Shown: positions 15,990 through 25,133 of the stretch, one piece after another
How the letters are laid out: each line of letters starts with the position of its first letter
How positions within the stretch are numbered: position 1 is the stretch's first letter
DNA from: Kalymmatonema hyalinum WJT4-NPBG1
GTDB taxonomy: Bacteria > Cyanobacteriota > Cyanobacteriia > Cyanobacteriales > Nostocaceae
Reading direction: 5' to 3'
NCBI GenBank assembly: GCA_019359075.1
Contig: JAHHIB010000062.1
Coordinates: forward strand, 1-53,442
Length of the DNA stretch: 53,442 bases
The notes under the pieces: model-generated
The model's input: the letters and a program-made list of their open reading frames with translations, nothing else
The model's database searches: none
Told to the model about the DNA's origin: nothing
Translations under genes and position numbers: made by a program

Positions 15990-17202
15990 TGTTTTACTCC
16001 CATTGCGGTATTGAACGATGCAAAGCGTTTAAAGTACTTAAAACAACTTTTATCTTGCTTCTAATTTACTCGCATCCGTCGGCTTAACATAACTGTCTAG
16101 AGAAAGAAGGGCGCTCTTGCTCAAGTTAGATTAGACAATAAAGGATAGCTGCCTCAAAAGACAAAAAGACAATGCACTCAGTCAAGAAACGACATCACCC
16201 CTGTTTCGTGACTCTCACAATCTTTTTCTTTTTTTGGCAAATAAAGTCATATCCTTTTTTAACAAATTACAAAGGACACAGACTAAAGAGAAATCAGAGA
16301 AAATTACAAATTATTTAGGTTTACTATATTTCACGTAAAAAATGAGTTATTTAACCTAAATTAACTTTACATATTTCACCTCAATGCTAAAAAAATATTT
16401 TTGAATCAATTATCAGCACATCTATATCTAATAGTTTGTTATCTCATTTTATTTGAATTCCATGTCATTTTATTTGAATTCCATGTCAACGAAATGTATT
16501 CCTACAAAATGATGTTGATATATATTTTAATTTATAAAAAAATATATGTTTTGATAAATTTATGTTTAATCGGAGATTTTTTTCTCTAAACAACGTATAA
16601 TCATGATAACGTTTATGGTAGAAACGCAATATAACCCTAATTTTTCAGCAGGCGAGCATAGCCAAATAATGTTGTTAAGTGTTTGCATAACTTGCAATGG
16701 AACATATAAAAGCGCATTTGTGCTTGTAGCTAGTAGGAGTCACTTCTATAAAGAGGTTGACTTAAATCACCTTACAGGTTAAATTCTTAACAAATCTACA
16801 TCAGTCTGCCTAATCCACGAATTGCCTCAAACATTTTGTTATGTCGGGGTAATTTTGGAGCGGAGGAACCAAGTTTGGGGCTAATCTCACAAAAGAGGAA
16901 AGAATGAAAAATAAAGAATGAAAAAAGACAAAATTACTCTAGTTTTTTCTTCTGTCTTTTTTTTTCTTCTTCTCTCTCCCGCAGAAGGACATCTCTCAGT
17001 CCTAGCCCGTCAGCTAACTTCGTCGGCATTGGGAGGAGACTGAACGAGCAGCATTCTTACGAGTAATGCCTTGTTCTCGTCAGTGTCCTTGGCTGGTATC
17101 TGTGCGCTTCGTTGTACCTGCCCTCGACCATGAGAAAAGGGTTCTAGTGCCTTCTCTTTTGGTAGCTGAGGCAGGAAAATTGCCATATGGTGAAGTTCAA
17201 CT
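15990..17202. other. Long AT-rich intergenic region before the second GT4 gene
   Basis: About 1.2 kb. It contains a 21-bp tandem duplication (listed separately), T- and CT-rich tracts near 16200-16260 and 16940-16975, and no open frame with family resemblance. The 62-codon frame at 16401-16589 is only AT-rich sequence. The strand-flanking promoters of the YeaQ-like gene and the GT4 gene must lie here, but no box can be chosen with confidence. Confidence 0.5.
16444..16485. repeat. Perfect tandem duplication of 21 bp
   Basis: The 21-base unit TCATTTTATTTGAATTCCAT plus G occurs twice in direct succession (16444-16464, 16465-16485) with no mismatch, pointing to a recent slippage or duplication. 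Confidence 0.8.
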
Positions 17203-18480
17203 ATGTTACCGACCAAAAAACATCGCATAGCTCTGATTTCTGTTGATGGAGATCCGGCTGCAGAAATCGGACAGGAAGAGGCTGGGGGACAAAATGTCTA
17301 TGTGCGTCAAGTAGGTTTTGCCCTTGCTGCACAGGGTTGGCAAGTGGATATGTTCACTCGCCGAAGTAGTCGTGAGCAAGCTGCGATAGTACAACATGAA
17401 CCATTATGTCGCACTATCCGCTTGAAGGCTGGACCTGCTGCGTTCATAGGGCGATATGACTTATTTGACCATATGCCTGAATTCATCGCAGAGTTCAAAG
17501 CATTCCAGCAGGAGCAAGGATTTCAGTACCCTCTGATTCATACCAACTACTGGTTGTCCTCTTGGGCGGGTATGGAACTGAAAAAGCAGCAACCGTTGAT
17601 TCAGTTGCATACTTACCACTCTTTGGGAGCAGTCAAGTACAGTGCTATTTCTGATATCCCAGCAATTGGTAGCAAGCGACTAGCCGTTGAAAAAGCCTGT
17701 CTGGAAACTGTGGATCGAGTCGTTGCAACGAGTCCTCAAGAACAGGAACATATGCGAAGACTCGTTTCCACCCAAGGGCAAATAGAAGTCATTCCTTGTG
17801 GTACTGATGTCGATAAGTTTGGGTCAATTCAAAGGTCTGCAGCACGGCAGAAATTAGGAATTGCACCTGATGCCAAGATGGTTCTCTACGTCGGTCGTTT
17901 TGATCGGCGCAAGGGAATTGAGACACTCGTGCGAGCTATTGGAAAGTCGAGTTTGCGCTGTTCAGCTAACCTACAACTCGTTATTGGTGGTGGCTATCGT
18001 CCAGGTCACAGCGATGGAATTGAGCGCGATCGCATCGCCGGGATCGTCGCTGAACTTGGATTGGAAAATTGCACAACCTTTCCAGGTCGCCTAGATGATT
18101 CTGTTCTCCCCTTCTACTATGCAGCCGCAGATGTCTGTGTTGTACCGAGTCACTATGAACCTTTTGGTTTAGTTGCGATTGAAGCAATGGCTAGTCGGAC
18201 TCCAGTCGTAGCTAGTGATGTTGGGGGGTTACAGTTTACAGTCGTACCTGAAGTGACTGGGTTACTTGTTCCCCCTAAAGATGAAGCCGCTTTTGCCGAT
18301 GCTATTGACCGCATTCTGATCAACCCAACTTGGCGAGATCAATTAGGTGAAGCTGGTCGCCAACGTGTAGAAATCGCCTTCAGTTGGCATAGTGTCGCAT
18401 CCCGATTGACTCAGATCTACACACATCTACTGGCTCAAACCATGCCCTCAATAGAGAGCAAACCTCAAGTTGCAGCTTAA
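17203..18480 (+). CDS. GT4-family glycosyltransferase (sucrose-phosphate-synthase-like group)
   Basis: 425 aa GT-B enzyme. The N-terminal acceptor domain has the GGQNVYVRQVGFAL motif (about residue 28), as in the sucrose synthase / mannosyltransferase branch of GT4. IHTNYWLSSWAG and QLHTYHSLGAVK follow, with donor-site residues in YVGRFDRRKGIETLV (about 226) and the EX7E motif EPFGLVAIEAMASRTPVV. It probably transfers a sugar from a nucleotide donor in the cytoplasm; the product is not predictable. It is not obviously in an operon and lacks a clear Shine-Dalgarno box before the ATG. Confidence 0.9.
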   Translation: MLPTKKHRIALISVDGDPAAEIGQEEAGGQNVYVRQVGFALAAQGWQVDMFTRRSSREQAAIVQHEPLCRTIRLKAGPAAFIGRYDLFDHMPEFIAEFKAFQQEQGFQYPLIHTNYWLSSWAGMELKKQQPLIQLHTYHSLGAVKYSAISDIPAIGSKRLAVEKACLETVDRVVATSPQEQEHMRRLVSTQGQIEVIPCGTDVDKFGSIQRSAARQKLGIAPDAKMVLYVGRFDRRKGIETLVRAIGKSSLRCSANLQLVIGGGYRPGHSDGIERDRIAGIVAELGLENCTTFPGRLDDSVLPFYYAAADVCVVPSHYEPFGLVAIEAMASRTPVVASDVGGLQFTVVPEVTGLLVPPKDEAAFADAIDRILINPTWRDQLGEAGRQRVEIAFSWHSVASRLTQIYTHLLAQTMPSIESKPQVAA

Positions 18481-18691
18481 TTTCTACACCTTTGACAGCG
18501 TTGTGTGTGTAGGGGCAAGAACAACTTTGCACCCATACCAAGTGCTGGTTGGAAAATGCTCCGGACTTAGCACTGCGAATACAGCACTAGTAAAAAGAGC
18601 AATTCTGTCTAATGGCTATGCCGAGTGACAGAAACGCGCACAAACAGCAAAAAACAAGCCAATGAATCTCTCACATCAGGGAGTTATGAAT

Positions 18692-18913
18692 ATGCTGAAT
18701 ATCGGAGATTACGTACGGCATCAAATCACTGGACAAATAGGTCAAGTGATCGGTTATGGACATCAAATACTGCAGGGAGTCTATCTAACTACCCTAAAAG
18801 TACGAGCCAGCAACTGTCAGGGAATTGATAATCAAAGCAGATTTATTGAGGATGTGTATTCTGAATGGGTGCTAGCAGAGCCAACAGAAAGCGGGGTGGC
18901 ACTGCAAGCTTGA
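18692..18913 (+). CDS. Small hypothetical protein, SH3-like barrel candidate
   Basis: 73 aa starting MLNIGDYVRHQITGQIGQVIGYGHQ. The pattern of short beta strands with glycine turns (GDYVRH, GQIGQVIGYG, GVYLTTLKV) suggests a small SH3/KOW-like barrel. The ATG at 18692 is favoured over those at 18662 and 18686 because AGGGAG (18678-18683) lies eight bases before it. It sits downstream of the GT4 gene but 210 bases away. I do not recognise a named family. Confidence 0.65.
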   Translation: MLNIGDYVRHQITGQIGQVIGYGHQILQGVYLTTLKVRASNCQGIDNQSRFIEDVYSEWVLAEPTESGVALQA

Positions 18914-18924
18914 GACTTATTGAA

Positions 18925-19227
18925 TTAAGCGTTGAGAATAAATGAGATTCTCCAATCCTTTCTTTTAAAGGAGTTCAAAGGAGCATCTGTAGCCACCATT
19001 TGTTGAAACAATATGACTAGCTGCTGTCTTACAGCAGCTAAGTACTGCATTTTCCAACCACTTATCGAACCTAGTGACACATCTAAAATTGTCTGAATCT
19101 CTTCGTATAAGTAACCTTGATAAACCAGCTTAACTGCCAACGCTTTCCTTACCTCACGGGCTTCTGGACGAAGAGCGATAAATTCTTGCAATTCGGCGAT
19201 CGCGTCCTCTAGATTCTGGTTTCTCAT
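18925..19227 (-). pseudogene. IS630-type helix-turn-helix fragment
   Basis: 100 codons: EFIALRPEAREVRKALAVKLVYQGYLYEEIQTILDVSLGSISGWK is the DNA-binding N-terminus of IS630-type transposases in cyanobacteria. After about residue 62 the family pattern (gly-tyr-lys-gly-ser) is lost in this frame; a piece resembling it (GGYRCSFELL) appears in a neighbouring frame, so frameshifts have accumulated. There is no DDE catalytic part. Short stand-alone proteins of this type do exist, so a domesticated DNA-binding protein remains possible. Confidence 0.55.
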
Positions 19228-19325
19228 TGTTCGCTGTTAGACAGATGTACCTCTCCGTATTATCTCGTAGTCTTTTTCAAAAATCAAATCGGATTCCTAT
19301 ATGTCAAAAGTGTGATTACGTGTAA

Positions 19326-19568
19326 ATGGAAATTATACTCACCAACAGAGTCAGCTTAAATCTTCTCCCTAATACTTACAGCTTTGAATTAGACGGTGTA
19401 ACTTATAACGCTAATGAGTATTTTGATAATCTCCAAGAAATGCTTGAACATGCGGTTGAGGAAATCTGTCTCGAACATATGAGACGATCAAGTGATGAAG
19501 AACATGAAGAATTGATTCAAGCATTAGATTCTATGCTTCAAAGATACACACAAAGGTATGATTTGTGA
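19326..19568 (+). CDS. Small acidic hypothetical protein
   Basis: 80 aa, start MEIILTNRVSLNLLPNTYSF. The first half looks like beta strands (LELDGVTYNANEYF-type), the second an acidic amphipathic helix (MLEHAVEEICLEHMRRSSDEEHEELIQALDSML). No membrane segment, signal or metal motif. No Shine-Dalgarno box is obvious. It stands between the IS630 fragment and the carotenoid oxygenase locus. Family not recognised; coding status is supported by a coherent amphipathic pattern only. Confidence 0.55.
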   Translation: MEIILTNRVSLNLLPNTYSFELDGVTYNANEYFDNLQEMLEHAVEEICLEHMRRSSDEEHEELIQALDSMLQRYTQRYDL

Positions 19569-19848
19569 CTCCGCTGCGGGAATAAGGAACTCTTAAACTG
19601 TTCCCCGCTCTTGAGTTCTCTATTCCCTTGTCAGATGAGAAATAACTTGATAAACCTAACCAGAGAAAGACGATTCACAGTCTTTAATCTTCATAACATC
19701 TATGTAACTTAACTTTAACCAGGATTAATCAATCTGGAAACTTATCGCTCATCACATCTCCAATTCTCAAAAGACCTAGTGGTTACAGGCGGGAGATGTG
19801 ATACATCTATGCAGGTACAGGCATTTGTATATAAGCAAGGAAAACATT
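19569..19848. other. Intergenic leader of the carotenoid oxygenase locus
   Basis: 280 bases. Near 19577-19610 a GCGGGAATAAGGAAC / GTTCCCCGC pairing could form a bulged hairpin ending the upstream gene. The remainder is probable promoter sequence for the small membrane peptide and carotenoid oxygenase. Nothing else seen. Confidence 0.4.
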
Positions 19849-19944
19849 ATGCGGTTTAATCTGACTTTGCTTTGGGTAACTTTATCATTTGTGGTTGTGG
19901 GAGCGATTATGCTGCTTCTCCAACCTGCGATTGATTTTCACTAA
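19849..19944 (+). CDS. 31-residue single-span membrane peptide
   Basis: ATG at 19849, stop TAA at 19942-19944. The product is MRFNLTLLWVTLSFVVVGAI followed by MLLLQPAIDFH: one hydrophobic helix with a short polar tail. AAGG at 19837-19840 lies eight bases before the ATG. It ends 19 bases before the carotenoid oxygenase ATG, so the two are probably co-transcribed and might be coupled. The size and layout recall small photosynthetic-membrane subunits, but I match it to none of them. Too short for standard gene calling. Confidence 0.5.
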   Translation: MRFNLTLLWVTLSFVVVGAIMLLLQPAIDFH

Positions 19945-19963
19945 ATAGGTTGGTTTTTGGCTC

Positions 19964-21457
19964 ATGCAAACAATTCCATCCCAACAAAATACATCTTCTT
20001 CTGAATCTAAACCTTATAAGCTGGAAGACTGGCAGGGAGCTAATTGCTCCCTTAATCAAGAGTATGACTATTGGATTGAGGATGTCGAGGGAGAAATTCC
20101 AACCAATGTTAACGGTACACTGTTTCGCAACGGTCCTGGTCTACTAGATATCTTCGGTCGGGAAATTCATCACCCTTTCGATGGAGATGGTATGGTTTGT
20201 GCTGTCTCCTTCTCCAACGGACGCGCTCATTTCCGCAATCGCTTTGTTCGTACAGAAGGCTACTGTGCAGAACAGAAAGCAGGTCGGATGGTCTACCGGG
20301 GTGTGTTTGGAACCGAAAAACCAGGAGGCTGGCTGGCAAACGCCTTCGACTTAAGAAAGAAGAACGTTGCCAACACCAATATTATCTACTGGGGCGACAA
20401 ACTGCTAGCTCTATGGGAAGCTTCCCATCCCTATCGTCTTGACCCCAACACGTTAGAAACTTTGGGGATCGAAACTCTGGACGGCGTTCTGCACAAAGAC
20501 TCGCCCTTTGCCGCTCATCCAATGATAGATCCTGGTGATCAAAATCGGGAACCGCGTCTAGTCACTTTCGCCATCAAACCTGGCCCGATCACAACCATCA
20601 CAGTTTATGAGTTGAACCAGGCTGGTAAGGTAGTGCAACAACACGACCATAAAATTCCAGGTTTTGCCTTCATCCATGACTTTGCGATTACACCAAACTA
20701 TTGCCTATTCTTTCAAAATCCAGTTTCCTTCAATCCTCTACCGTACGTGCTTGGCTTTCGGGGAGCAGCGGAGTGCATCAAGTTTCATGGCGATCGCCCC
20801 ACTAAAATTTGGCTCATCCCTCGCGACCCCTCTCAAGAAGTTCAAGTTATCGAAACAGATCCCTGTTTTGTTTTCCACCATGCCAACGCCTTTGAGCAGG
20901 GCGATGAGTTGATTGTTGATTCAGTTTGCTACGAAACTTTTCCAGGCATTGACCACAATCTAAATTACCAGGAAATTGACTTTGATACTCGACCTCCTGC
21001 ACAGCTGTGGCGTTTTCACCTCAACTTGAAAACGAAAACAGCACAACGAGATTTACTTGTTGAGCGTTCGTGTGAGTTTCCGTTTATTCATCCTGATCGG
21101 ATTGGTAAACCACATCAGTGCATATTCTTAGCAGCTGCTCACCAACCACAAGGCGATGCACCCCAGCAAGCGATTATTAAAGTTGATCCCGAATTTGGTG
21201 AACAACAATTTTGGAGTGTTGCACCTAAAGGTTTCCTTGGCGAACCTGTGTTTGTGCCTCGACCAGGCAGTACTCAAGAAGATGATGGGTGGGTGCTAAC
21301 ATTAGTCTACGATGCAGAGCACAATCGAACTGATATCGTTATTTTGGATGGAACTTGTTTGGAAAAAGGGGCGATCGCTCGTCTGCACTTAAAGCACCAT
21401 ATTCCCTACGGATTGCATGGGAGCTTTGCAAAGGAAACAATGAAGTCTGAAGTATGA
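19964..21457 (+). CDS. Carotenoid cleavage oxygenase (RPE65 family)
   Basis: 497 aa non-haem iron dioxygenase that splits a double bond in carotenoids or apocarotenoids. Family sequence is continuous: NGTLFRNGPGLLDIFGREIHHPFDGDGM near residue 45, then the four iron-ligand histidine regions AHPMIDPG, FIHDFAITPNY, VFHHANAFEQGDELIVD and, at the C-terminus, YGLHGSF. Length and the close match to cyanobacterial apocarotenoid oxygenases suggest a soluble or membrane-dipping enzyme making retinal-type or other apocarotenoids. The exact bond is unknown. It follows a 31-residue membrane peptide and precedes a membrane protein 75 bases downstream. Confidence 0.92.
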   Translation: MQTIPSQQNTSSSESKPYKLEDWQGANCSLNQEYDYWIEDVEGEIPTNVNGTLFRNGPGLLDIFGREIHHPFDGDGMVCAVSFSNGRAHFRNRFVRTEGYCAEQKAGRMVYRGVFGTEKPGGWLANAFDLRKKNVANTNIIYWGDKLLALWEASHPYRLDPNTLETLGIETLDGVLHKDSPFAAHPMIDPGDQNREPRLVTFAIKPGPITTITVYELNQAGKVVQQHDHKIPGFAFIHDFAITPNYCLFFQNPVSFNPLPYVLGFRGAAECIKFHGDRPTKIWLIPRDPSQEVQVIETDPCFVFHHANAFEQGDELIVDSVCYETFPGIDHNLNYQEIDFDTRPPAQLWRFHLNLKTKTAQRDLLVERSCEFPFIHPDRIGKPHQCIFLAAAHQPQGDAPQQAIIKVDPEFGEQQFWSVAPKGFLGEPVFVPRPGSTQEDDGWVLTLVYDAEHNRTDIVILDGTCLEKGAIARLHLKHHIPYGLHGSFAKETMKSEV

Positions 21458-21532
21458 AGAATAAAAAAACTATAGTTTATTCTTCTCATTTTTACCTTCG
21501 TCTCATACTTCACAATTCAGGCTTTAGAAGTT

Positions 21533-22198
21533 ATGGGTAGAAAAGCCGTTTTGTTGATCATCTGGATAGGATTTGTCGCCTACACTATATGGTTGGCTCC
21601 ACTCGATCAACCAGACACATGGTCTTTAGGAGGGAAGCTGTTGACACTCCAGTGGGGAAAGCTTAACGCCGTCATCCCAGCTATATTCTGCCTGATGGGT
21701 ATTTGGCCCATGATTTATGCTTGCCTAATGTTTGCTGATGGCAGAATGCAAAACTTTCGTGCTTGGCCCTATTTCATTGGGTCAAACTTCACAGGTGTCA
21801 TCTGTCTTTTGCCGTATTTAATTTTTCGTCAATCTCATCAACAATTCTTTGGAAAAAAGGATAAGTTACTGGAAATTCTTGATCGGCGCTCAACAGGAGT
21901 TTCTCTTGTGATTGGTACAATTTGCATACTAGCTTATGCAGCAATTGCTGGAAATTGGCAAGATTACGTTCAGCAATTTCAGACTCAGCAATTTGTTCAC
22001 CTCATCAGTATCGACTTCTGTTTGATGTGCTTGATATTTCCCATAACTTCACTATTCGATGATGATATGGCACGAAGAGGTCTTAAAGACCCTCGTATTT
22101 TTTGGTCAGTTGCGCTCTTACCCTTGTTTGGTCCATTATTATATCTTTGCTTGCGTCCACCTCTACCAGAGACAGATGCACAAGAATTATTCGCTTAA
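21533..22198 (+). CDS. Conserved integral membrane protein, function unknown
   Basis: 221 aa with about six membrane spans (VLLIIWIGFVAYTIWL, LNAVIPAIFCLMGIWPMIYACLMF, AWPYFIGSNFTGVICLLPYLIF, VSLVIGTICILAYAAIA, FVHLISIDFCLMCLIFPIT, FWSVALLPLFGPLLYLCL). Polar loops carry motifs FADGRMQNFRAWPYF and DDDMARRGLKDPRIFW. I recognise this as a type shared by cyanobacteria and plastid-bearing plants but cannot name a family with certainty. It follows the carotenoid oxygenase by 75 bases, so a linked role is possible. Its 3' end overlaps the convergent amine oxidase by 12 bases. Confidence 0.75.
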   Translation: MGRKAVLLIIWIGFVAYTIWLAPLDQPDTWSLGGKLLTLQWGKLNAVIPAIFCLMGIWPMIYACLMFADGRMQNFRAWPYFIGSNFTGVICLLPYLIFRQSHQQFFGKKDKLLEILDRRSTGVSLVIGTICILAYAAIAGNWQDYVQQFQTQQFVHLISIDFCLMCLIFPITSLFDDDMARRGLKDPRIFWSVALLPLFGPLLYLCLRPPLPETDAQELFA

Positions 22199-23455
22199 CA
22201 AACTAAGAATCTGTTGTGCAGCACGCTGACCACTACGAATCGCACCCTCCATATAACCACGATACTCCACAGGGGCAGTATGCTCGCCAGCAAAGAAAAC
22301 CCGACCAGCGCTTTGCGTTAAATATGGGTCAAAGCGATGCAAGTCTCCCGGTCTAAAATAGCAGTAGGCACCTCGCGCCCATTCATCAGCACTCCAGTCA
22401 TAGGAACGAGAGGTGATAATTCCGGGTGCATCAGGATAGATAGTATTTAGTGCTGCCACTGCTAACTCACCAGCGCGCTCAGATAGCTTTAAACTGCGAG
22501 TACCCCCACTAAAACAGGAAAGAATTTTTTCCGTCCCCATCTGAGCGAAAGTCGGCTCCCAGATAGCCTGGTAATCACCCTCAAGCAAGACAATTCCAAA
22601 GTTTGGCTTTGACCAAAAGCGGTGTGGGTATTGCAGTAAGGTCTTGACTACACCACCGTAAGGTAAGCTGGAAATAGCCTCTCGCTGTGCGTCAACAAGT
22701 GGTGCTTCTATCGGAATGTGACGCAGCACGCTCCAAGGAATCGTCACTATCACGCTGTCAGCCACAACCTCAACTAAACCGCTTGCTGTCTCAACATTGA
22801 CACTCACAGTCTCATCTGTTTGGTGGATACGACGCACGGGAGTGCCAATGTGAACTCGCTCTTCCAGATGTTGAACTAAGGCATCCACCAGACGCGAAAT
22901 ACCGCCACGAACTCGCATATTGCAGCCTGTGTTGCCGCTCGCTGCAAGATAAGCAAAGAAACCTATACCAATCAACTCTGGGTCGGTTGCAAATAGTGAA
23001 GAAGCTAGCCAACGGGCAATTCGATGGGCAAAGGGCGCAATTGAGTGCGTATCCAACCACTGATCTAAGGTCTGTTGCGGGTCTTTTTGCTCTTCAAGCA
23101 GGCTTTCGAGCTTTGCATAGAAATTATCTAAAGCATTGCTTTGTTCCTCTGTGAGGGACATACGGTTGCGAAGACTTCCCTCTATAAACCAGTAAAGGTC
23201 GTCAGGAAATTTGCTCGCAGGGTCAAGTTGGATACCGAACTCGGCTGCATAAGTCATTAGCGCAGTGTGGTTATCGTCCACAAACTCGGCACCTAACTCG
23301 CCGTATTGTCCTGCACCTAGTTCAACGGTATAAGCCCGACCACCAACACGCTCACGCGCCTCAAAAACCTGGACATCCAAGCCTGCGCGTACCAATTCGT
23401 AAGCTGCACTTAGCCCTGCTAGTCCTGCACCAATGATAATAGTTTGATGTGACAC
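22187..23455 (-). CDS. Flavin-containing amine oxidase family protein
   Basis: 422 aa FAD enzyme of the monoamine oxidase / phytoene-desaturase-like fold. The dinucleotide motif IIIGAGLAGLSAAYEL (5-20) is followed by EARERVGGRAYT and the C-terminal FAD motif FFAGEHTAPVEYRGYMEGAIRSG. The middle holds the substrate domain. It oxidises an amine (or a related substrate) with oxygen, giving an aldehyde, ammonia and peroxide, or acts in another oxidation; substrate is not readable. It is convergent with the membrane protein (12-base overlap) and not obviously part of another operon. Confidence 0.88.
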   Translation of the reverse strand: MSHQTIIIGAGLAGLSAAYELVRAGLDVQVFEARERVGGRAYTVELGAGQYGELGAEFVDDNHTALMTYAAEFGIQLDPASKFPDDLYWFIEGSLRNRMSLTEEQSNALDNFYAKLESLLEEQKDPQQTLDQWLDTHSIAPFAHRIARWLASSLFATDPELIGIGFFAYLAASGNTGCNMRVRGGISRLVDALVQHLEERVHIGTPVRRIHQTDETVSVNVETASGLVEVVADSVIVTIPWSVLRHIPIEAPLVDAQREAISSLPYGGVVKTLLQYPHRFWSKPNFGIVLLEGDYQAIWEPTFAQMGTEKILSCFSGGTRSLKLSERAGELAVAALNTIYPDAPGIITSRSYDWSADEWARGAYCYFRPGDLHRFDPYLTQSAGRVFFAGEHTAPVEYRGYMEGAIRSGQRAAQQILSLLSE

Positions 23456-23738
23456 CGCTTAACTCCCGAAAAACATCAATCAAAACTAACTTATCGTGAT
23501 ATTTGGATCTGCATTTTAATTCATTCTCTAAGTAGACTGAGAAAACTAACACAACCCTCCATTAGTCAGAGGAAAGGAAATTTATAAGTTTTTAATATTA
23601 GTGCATAAGACTAATAAAGATTAAGGAAAAACTCAGAACCCAAGAGCCAAAATTCAACATGAAAAGGGTAGGCAAGGAAGGATGCGCTTTTATACTTAAA
23701 AACTCATTCCTTTAAAAACGAAAAAGGAGCGCAACACT

Positions 23739-24404
23739 ATGGTATTTCAAAACCGAAAGGCAGCAGGTCAATTTTTGGCTAAAGAGTTGGCAGGTTATGC
23801 TAACCGCCAAGATGTGCTGGTGTTAGCGCTCCCAAGGGGCGGTGTCCCCGTCGCTTTTGAAGTTGCTAAAGCATTAAATGCCCCTTTAGACGTTTTTGTG
23901 GTATGCAAACTGGGTGTACCCGAACAACAAGAACTCGCAATGGGAGCTATTGCTTCTGGTGGAGTGCGAGTATTAAATGAGAATATTGTGCGATCGCTTG
24001 GTGTATCCGAGGCAGCTATTAACCAGGTGGCGGCGAAAGAACAACAGGAACTAGAGCGACGGGAACGCCTTTATCGTGGCGATCGCCCCGTCCCAACATT
24101 ACACGGCCGTACTGTGATTTTAGTAGATGATGGTTTAGCGACGGGTGCAACTATGCGTGCGGCTTTGGGAGCGTTGCAGCAACAAAAACCCGCCAAGATC
24201 ATAGTTGCCGTACCAGTTTCTGCATCCGAAACTTGTCAAGAATTTCAATCCAAAGTAGATGAAGTTGTTTGCGCAGCGACGCCAAGTCCCTTCTACAGTG
24301 TTGGATTGTGGTACGAAGAGTTTCCGCAAACAACCGATGAAGAAGTCCGGGATCTGCTAGACAAGGCTGCAAACAGCCAACAGACAACAGCGATCGGCGC
24401 ATAG
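23739..24404 (+). CDS. Phosphoribosyltransferase-domain protein
   Basis: 221 aa type I PRTase fold. The PRPP loop VILVDDGLATGATMRAAL (about 127-144) is intact, and LVLALPRGGVPVAFEVAKAL lies near residue 25. This group of predicted PRTases often sits with stress genes, and members act on unknown bases. AAGGAG is nine bases before the ATG. It lies 96 bases upstream of the HPF/cold-shock fusion in the same direction, so both may be expressed together. The C-terminus (YEEFPQTTDEEVRDLL) is typical of the group. Confidence 0.88.
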   Translation: MVFQNRKAAGQFLAKELAGYANRQDVLVLALPRGGVPVAFEVAKALNAPLDVFVVCKLGVPEQQELAMGAIASGGVRVLNENIVRSLGVSEAAINQVAAKEQQELERRERLYRGDRPVPTLHGRTVILVDDGLATGATMRAALGALQQQKPAKIIVAVPVSASETCQEFQSKVDEVVCAATPSPFYSVGLWYEEFPQTTDEEVRDLLDKAANSQQTTAIGA

Positions 24405-24500
24405 ATGAATGTCATTTCCACTCAAACCTTGATACAGGTGTGAAGCCGCCGCCGCTTGTATACAAAGAAAATTCAGAAAGCAAAAATCACGCATTACATT

Positions 24501-25133
24501 ATGAAAGTTGCACCAGAAATTACTTATCGCAATGTAGACAAAACTGATGCTCTTGATAATTTAGTCAGCGAAAAAATTGGCAAGCTTGAGCAAGTTTGCG
24601 ACTACATTAGTAGCTGCCACATTGCAATAGAAAAGATACACGATCGCCCGCGGACTGGTTCTCCCTACCGAGTGCGGATTGATATCACCGTACCACCTGG
24701 GCACGAACTTGTAGCAGAAAGCAACCCATCAGACACCAACCAGTATGCACCAGTGGATGCAGTGATTCGAGATGCATTTAAAGCAGCTGTTCAGCAACTA
24801 AGAAAACTAGCCAAGCGCCAGCAAGAAAGTGATAAAGCCAAAACTCACGATGACGCCCAAGAGACTATAGCACTTGTCACAAAGCTATTTCCAGACAGAG
24901 GATATGGTTTTATCAAAACCATAGATGACGCTCAGGAAATCTACTTCCACCGCAATAGCGTTCTCCATGACGACTTTGACCGCATAGAAATTGGTACGGG
25001 TGTCCGTTTTTCCGTAGAGGAGGGTGAAGAAGGTCCTCAGGCAACGACAGTTCACATTGTCAATAAGCCAGGTGCTAGCGTCGGCAAGTCGGAGCAAACC
25101 CTAATCGAGCCGCCGCTGGGTTGGAGAGAATAG
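24501..25133 (+). CDS. HPF/RaiA-like ribosome protein fused to a cold-shock domain
   Basis: 210 aa from the ATG at 24501; the upstream frame to 24456 has no ATG and its residues are not family-like. N-terminal residues 1-100 follow the hibernation-promoting factor fold (ITYRNVDKTDALDNLVSEKIGKLEQVCDYI and RVRIDITVPPGHELVA). After an alanine/lysine-rich linker (about 95-125) a nucleic-acid-binding cold-shock domain follows (LFPDRGYGFIKTIDDAQEIYFHRNSVL, with RGYGFI replacing the usual RNP1 and YFHRNS as RNP2). The likely job is binding ribosomes or RNA in the cytosol under stress or dark growth. It follows the PRTase gene by 96 bases. Confidence 0.87.
   Translation: MKVAPEITYRNVDKTDALDNLVSEKIGKLEQVCDYISSCHIAIEKIHDRPRTGSPYRVRIDITVPPGHELVAESNPSDTNQYAPVDAVIRDAFKAAVQQLRKLAKRQQESDKAKTHDDAQETIALVTKLFPDRGYGFIKTIDDAQEIYFHRNSVLHDDFDRIEIGTGVRFSVEEGEEGPQATTVHIVNKPGASVGKSEQTLIEPPLGWRE

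Noticed and set aside
16401-16589. 62-codon frame (Ile/Leu/Phe-rich)
   Set aside because: It is a product of AT-rich DNA and the 21-bp duplication, not a membrane protein with a start signal.
17010-17228. 72-codon minus frame before the GT4 gene
   Set aside because: It overlaps the GT4 start, has no family pattern and no ribosome binding site.
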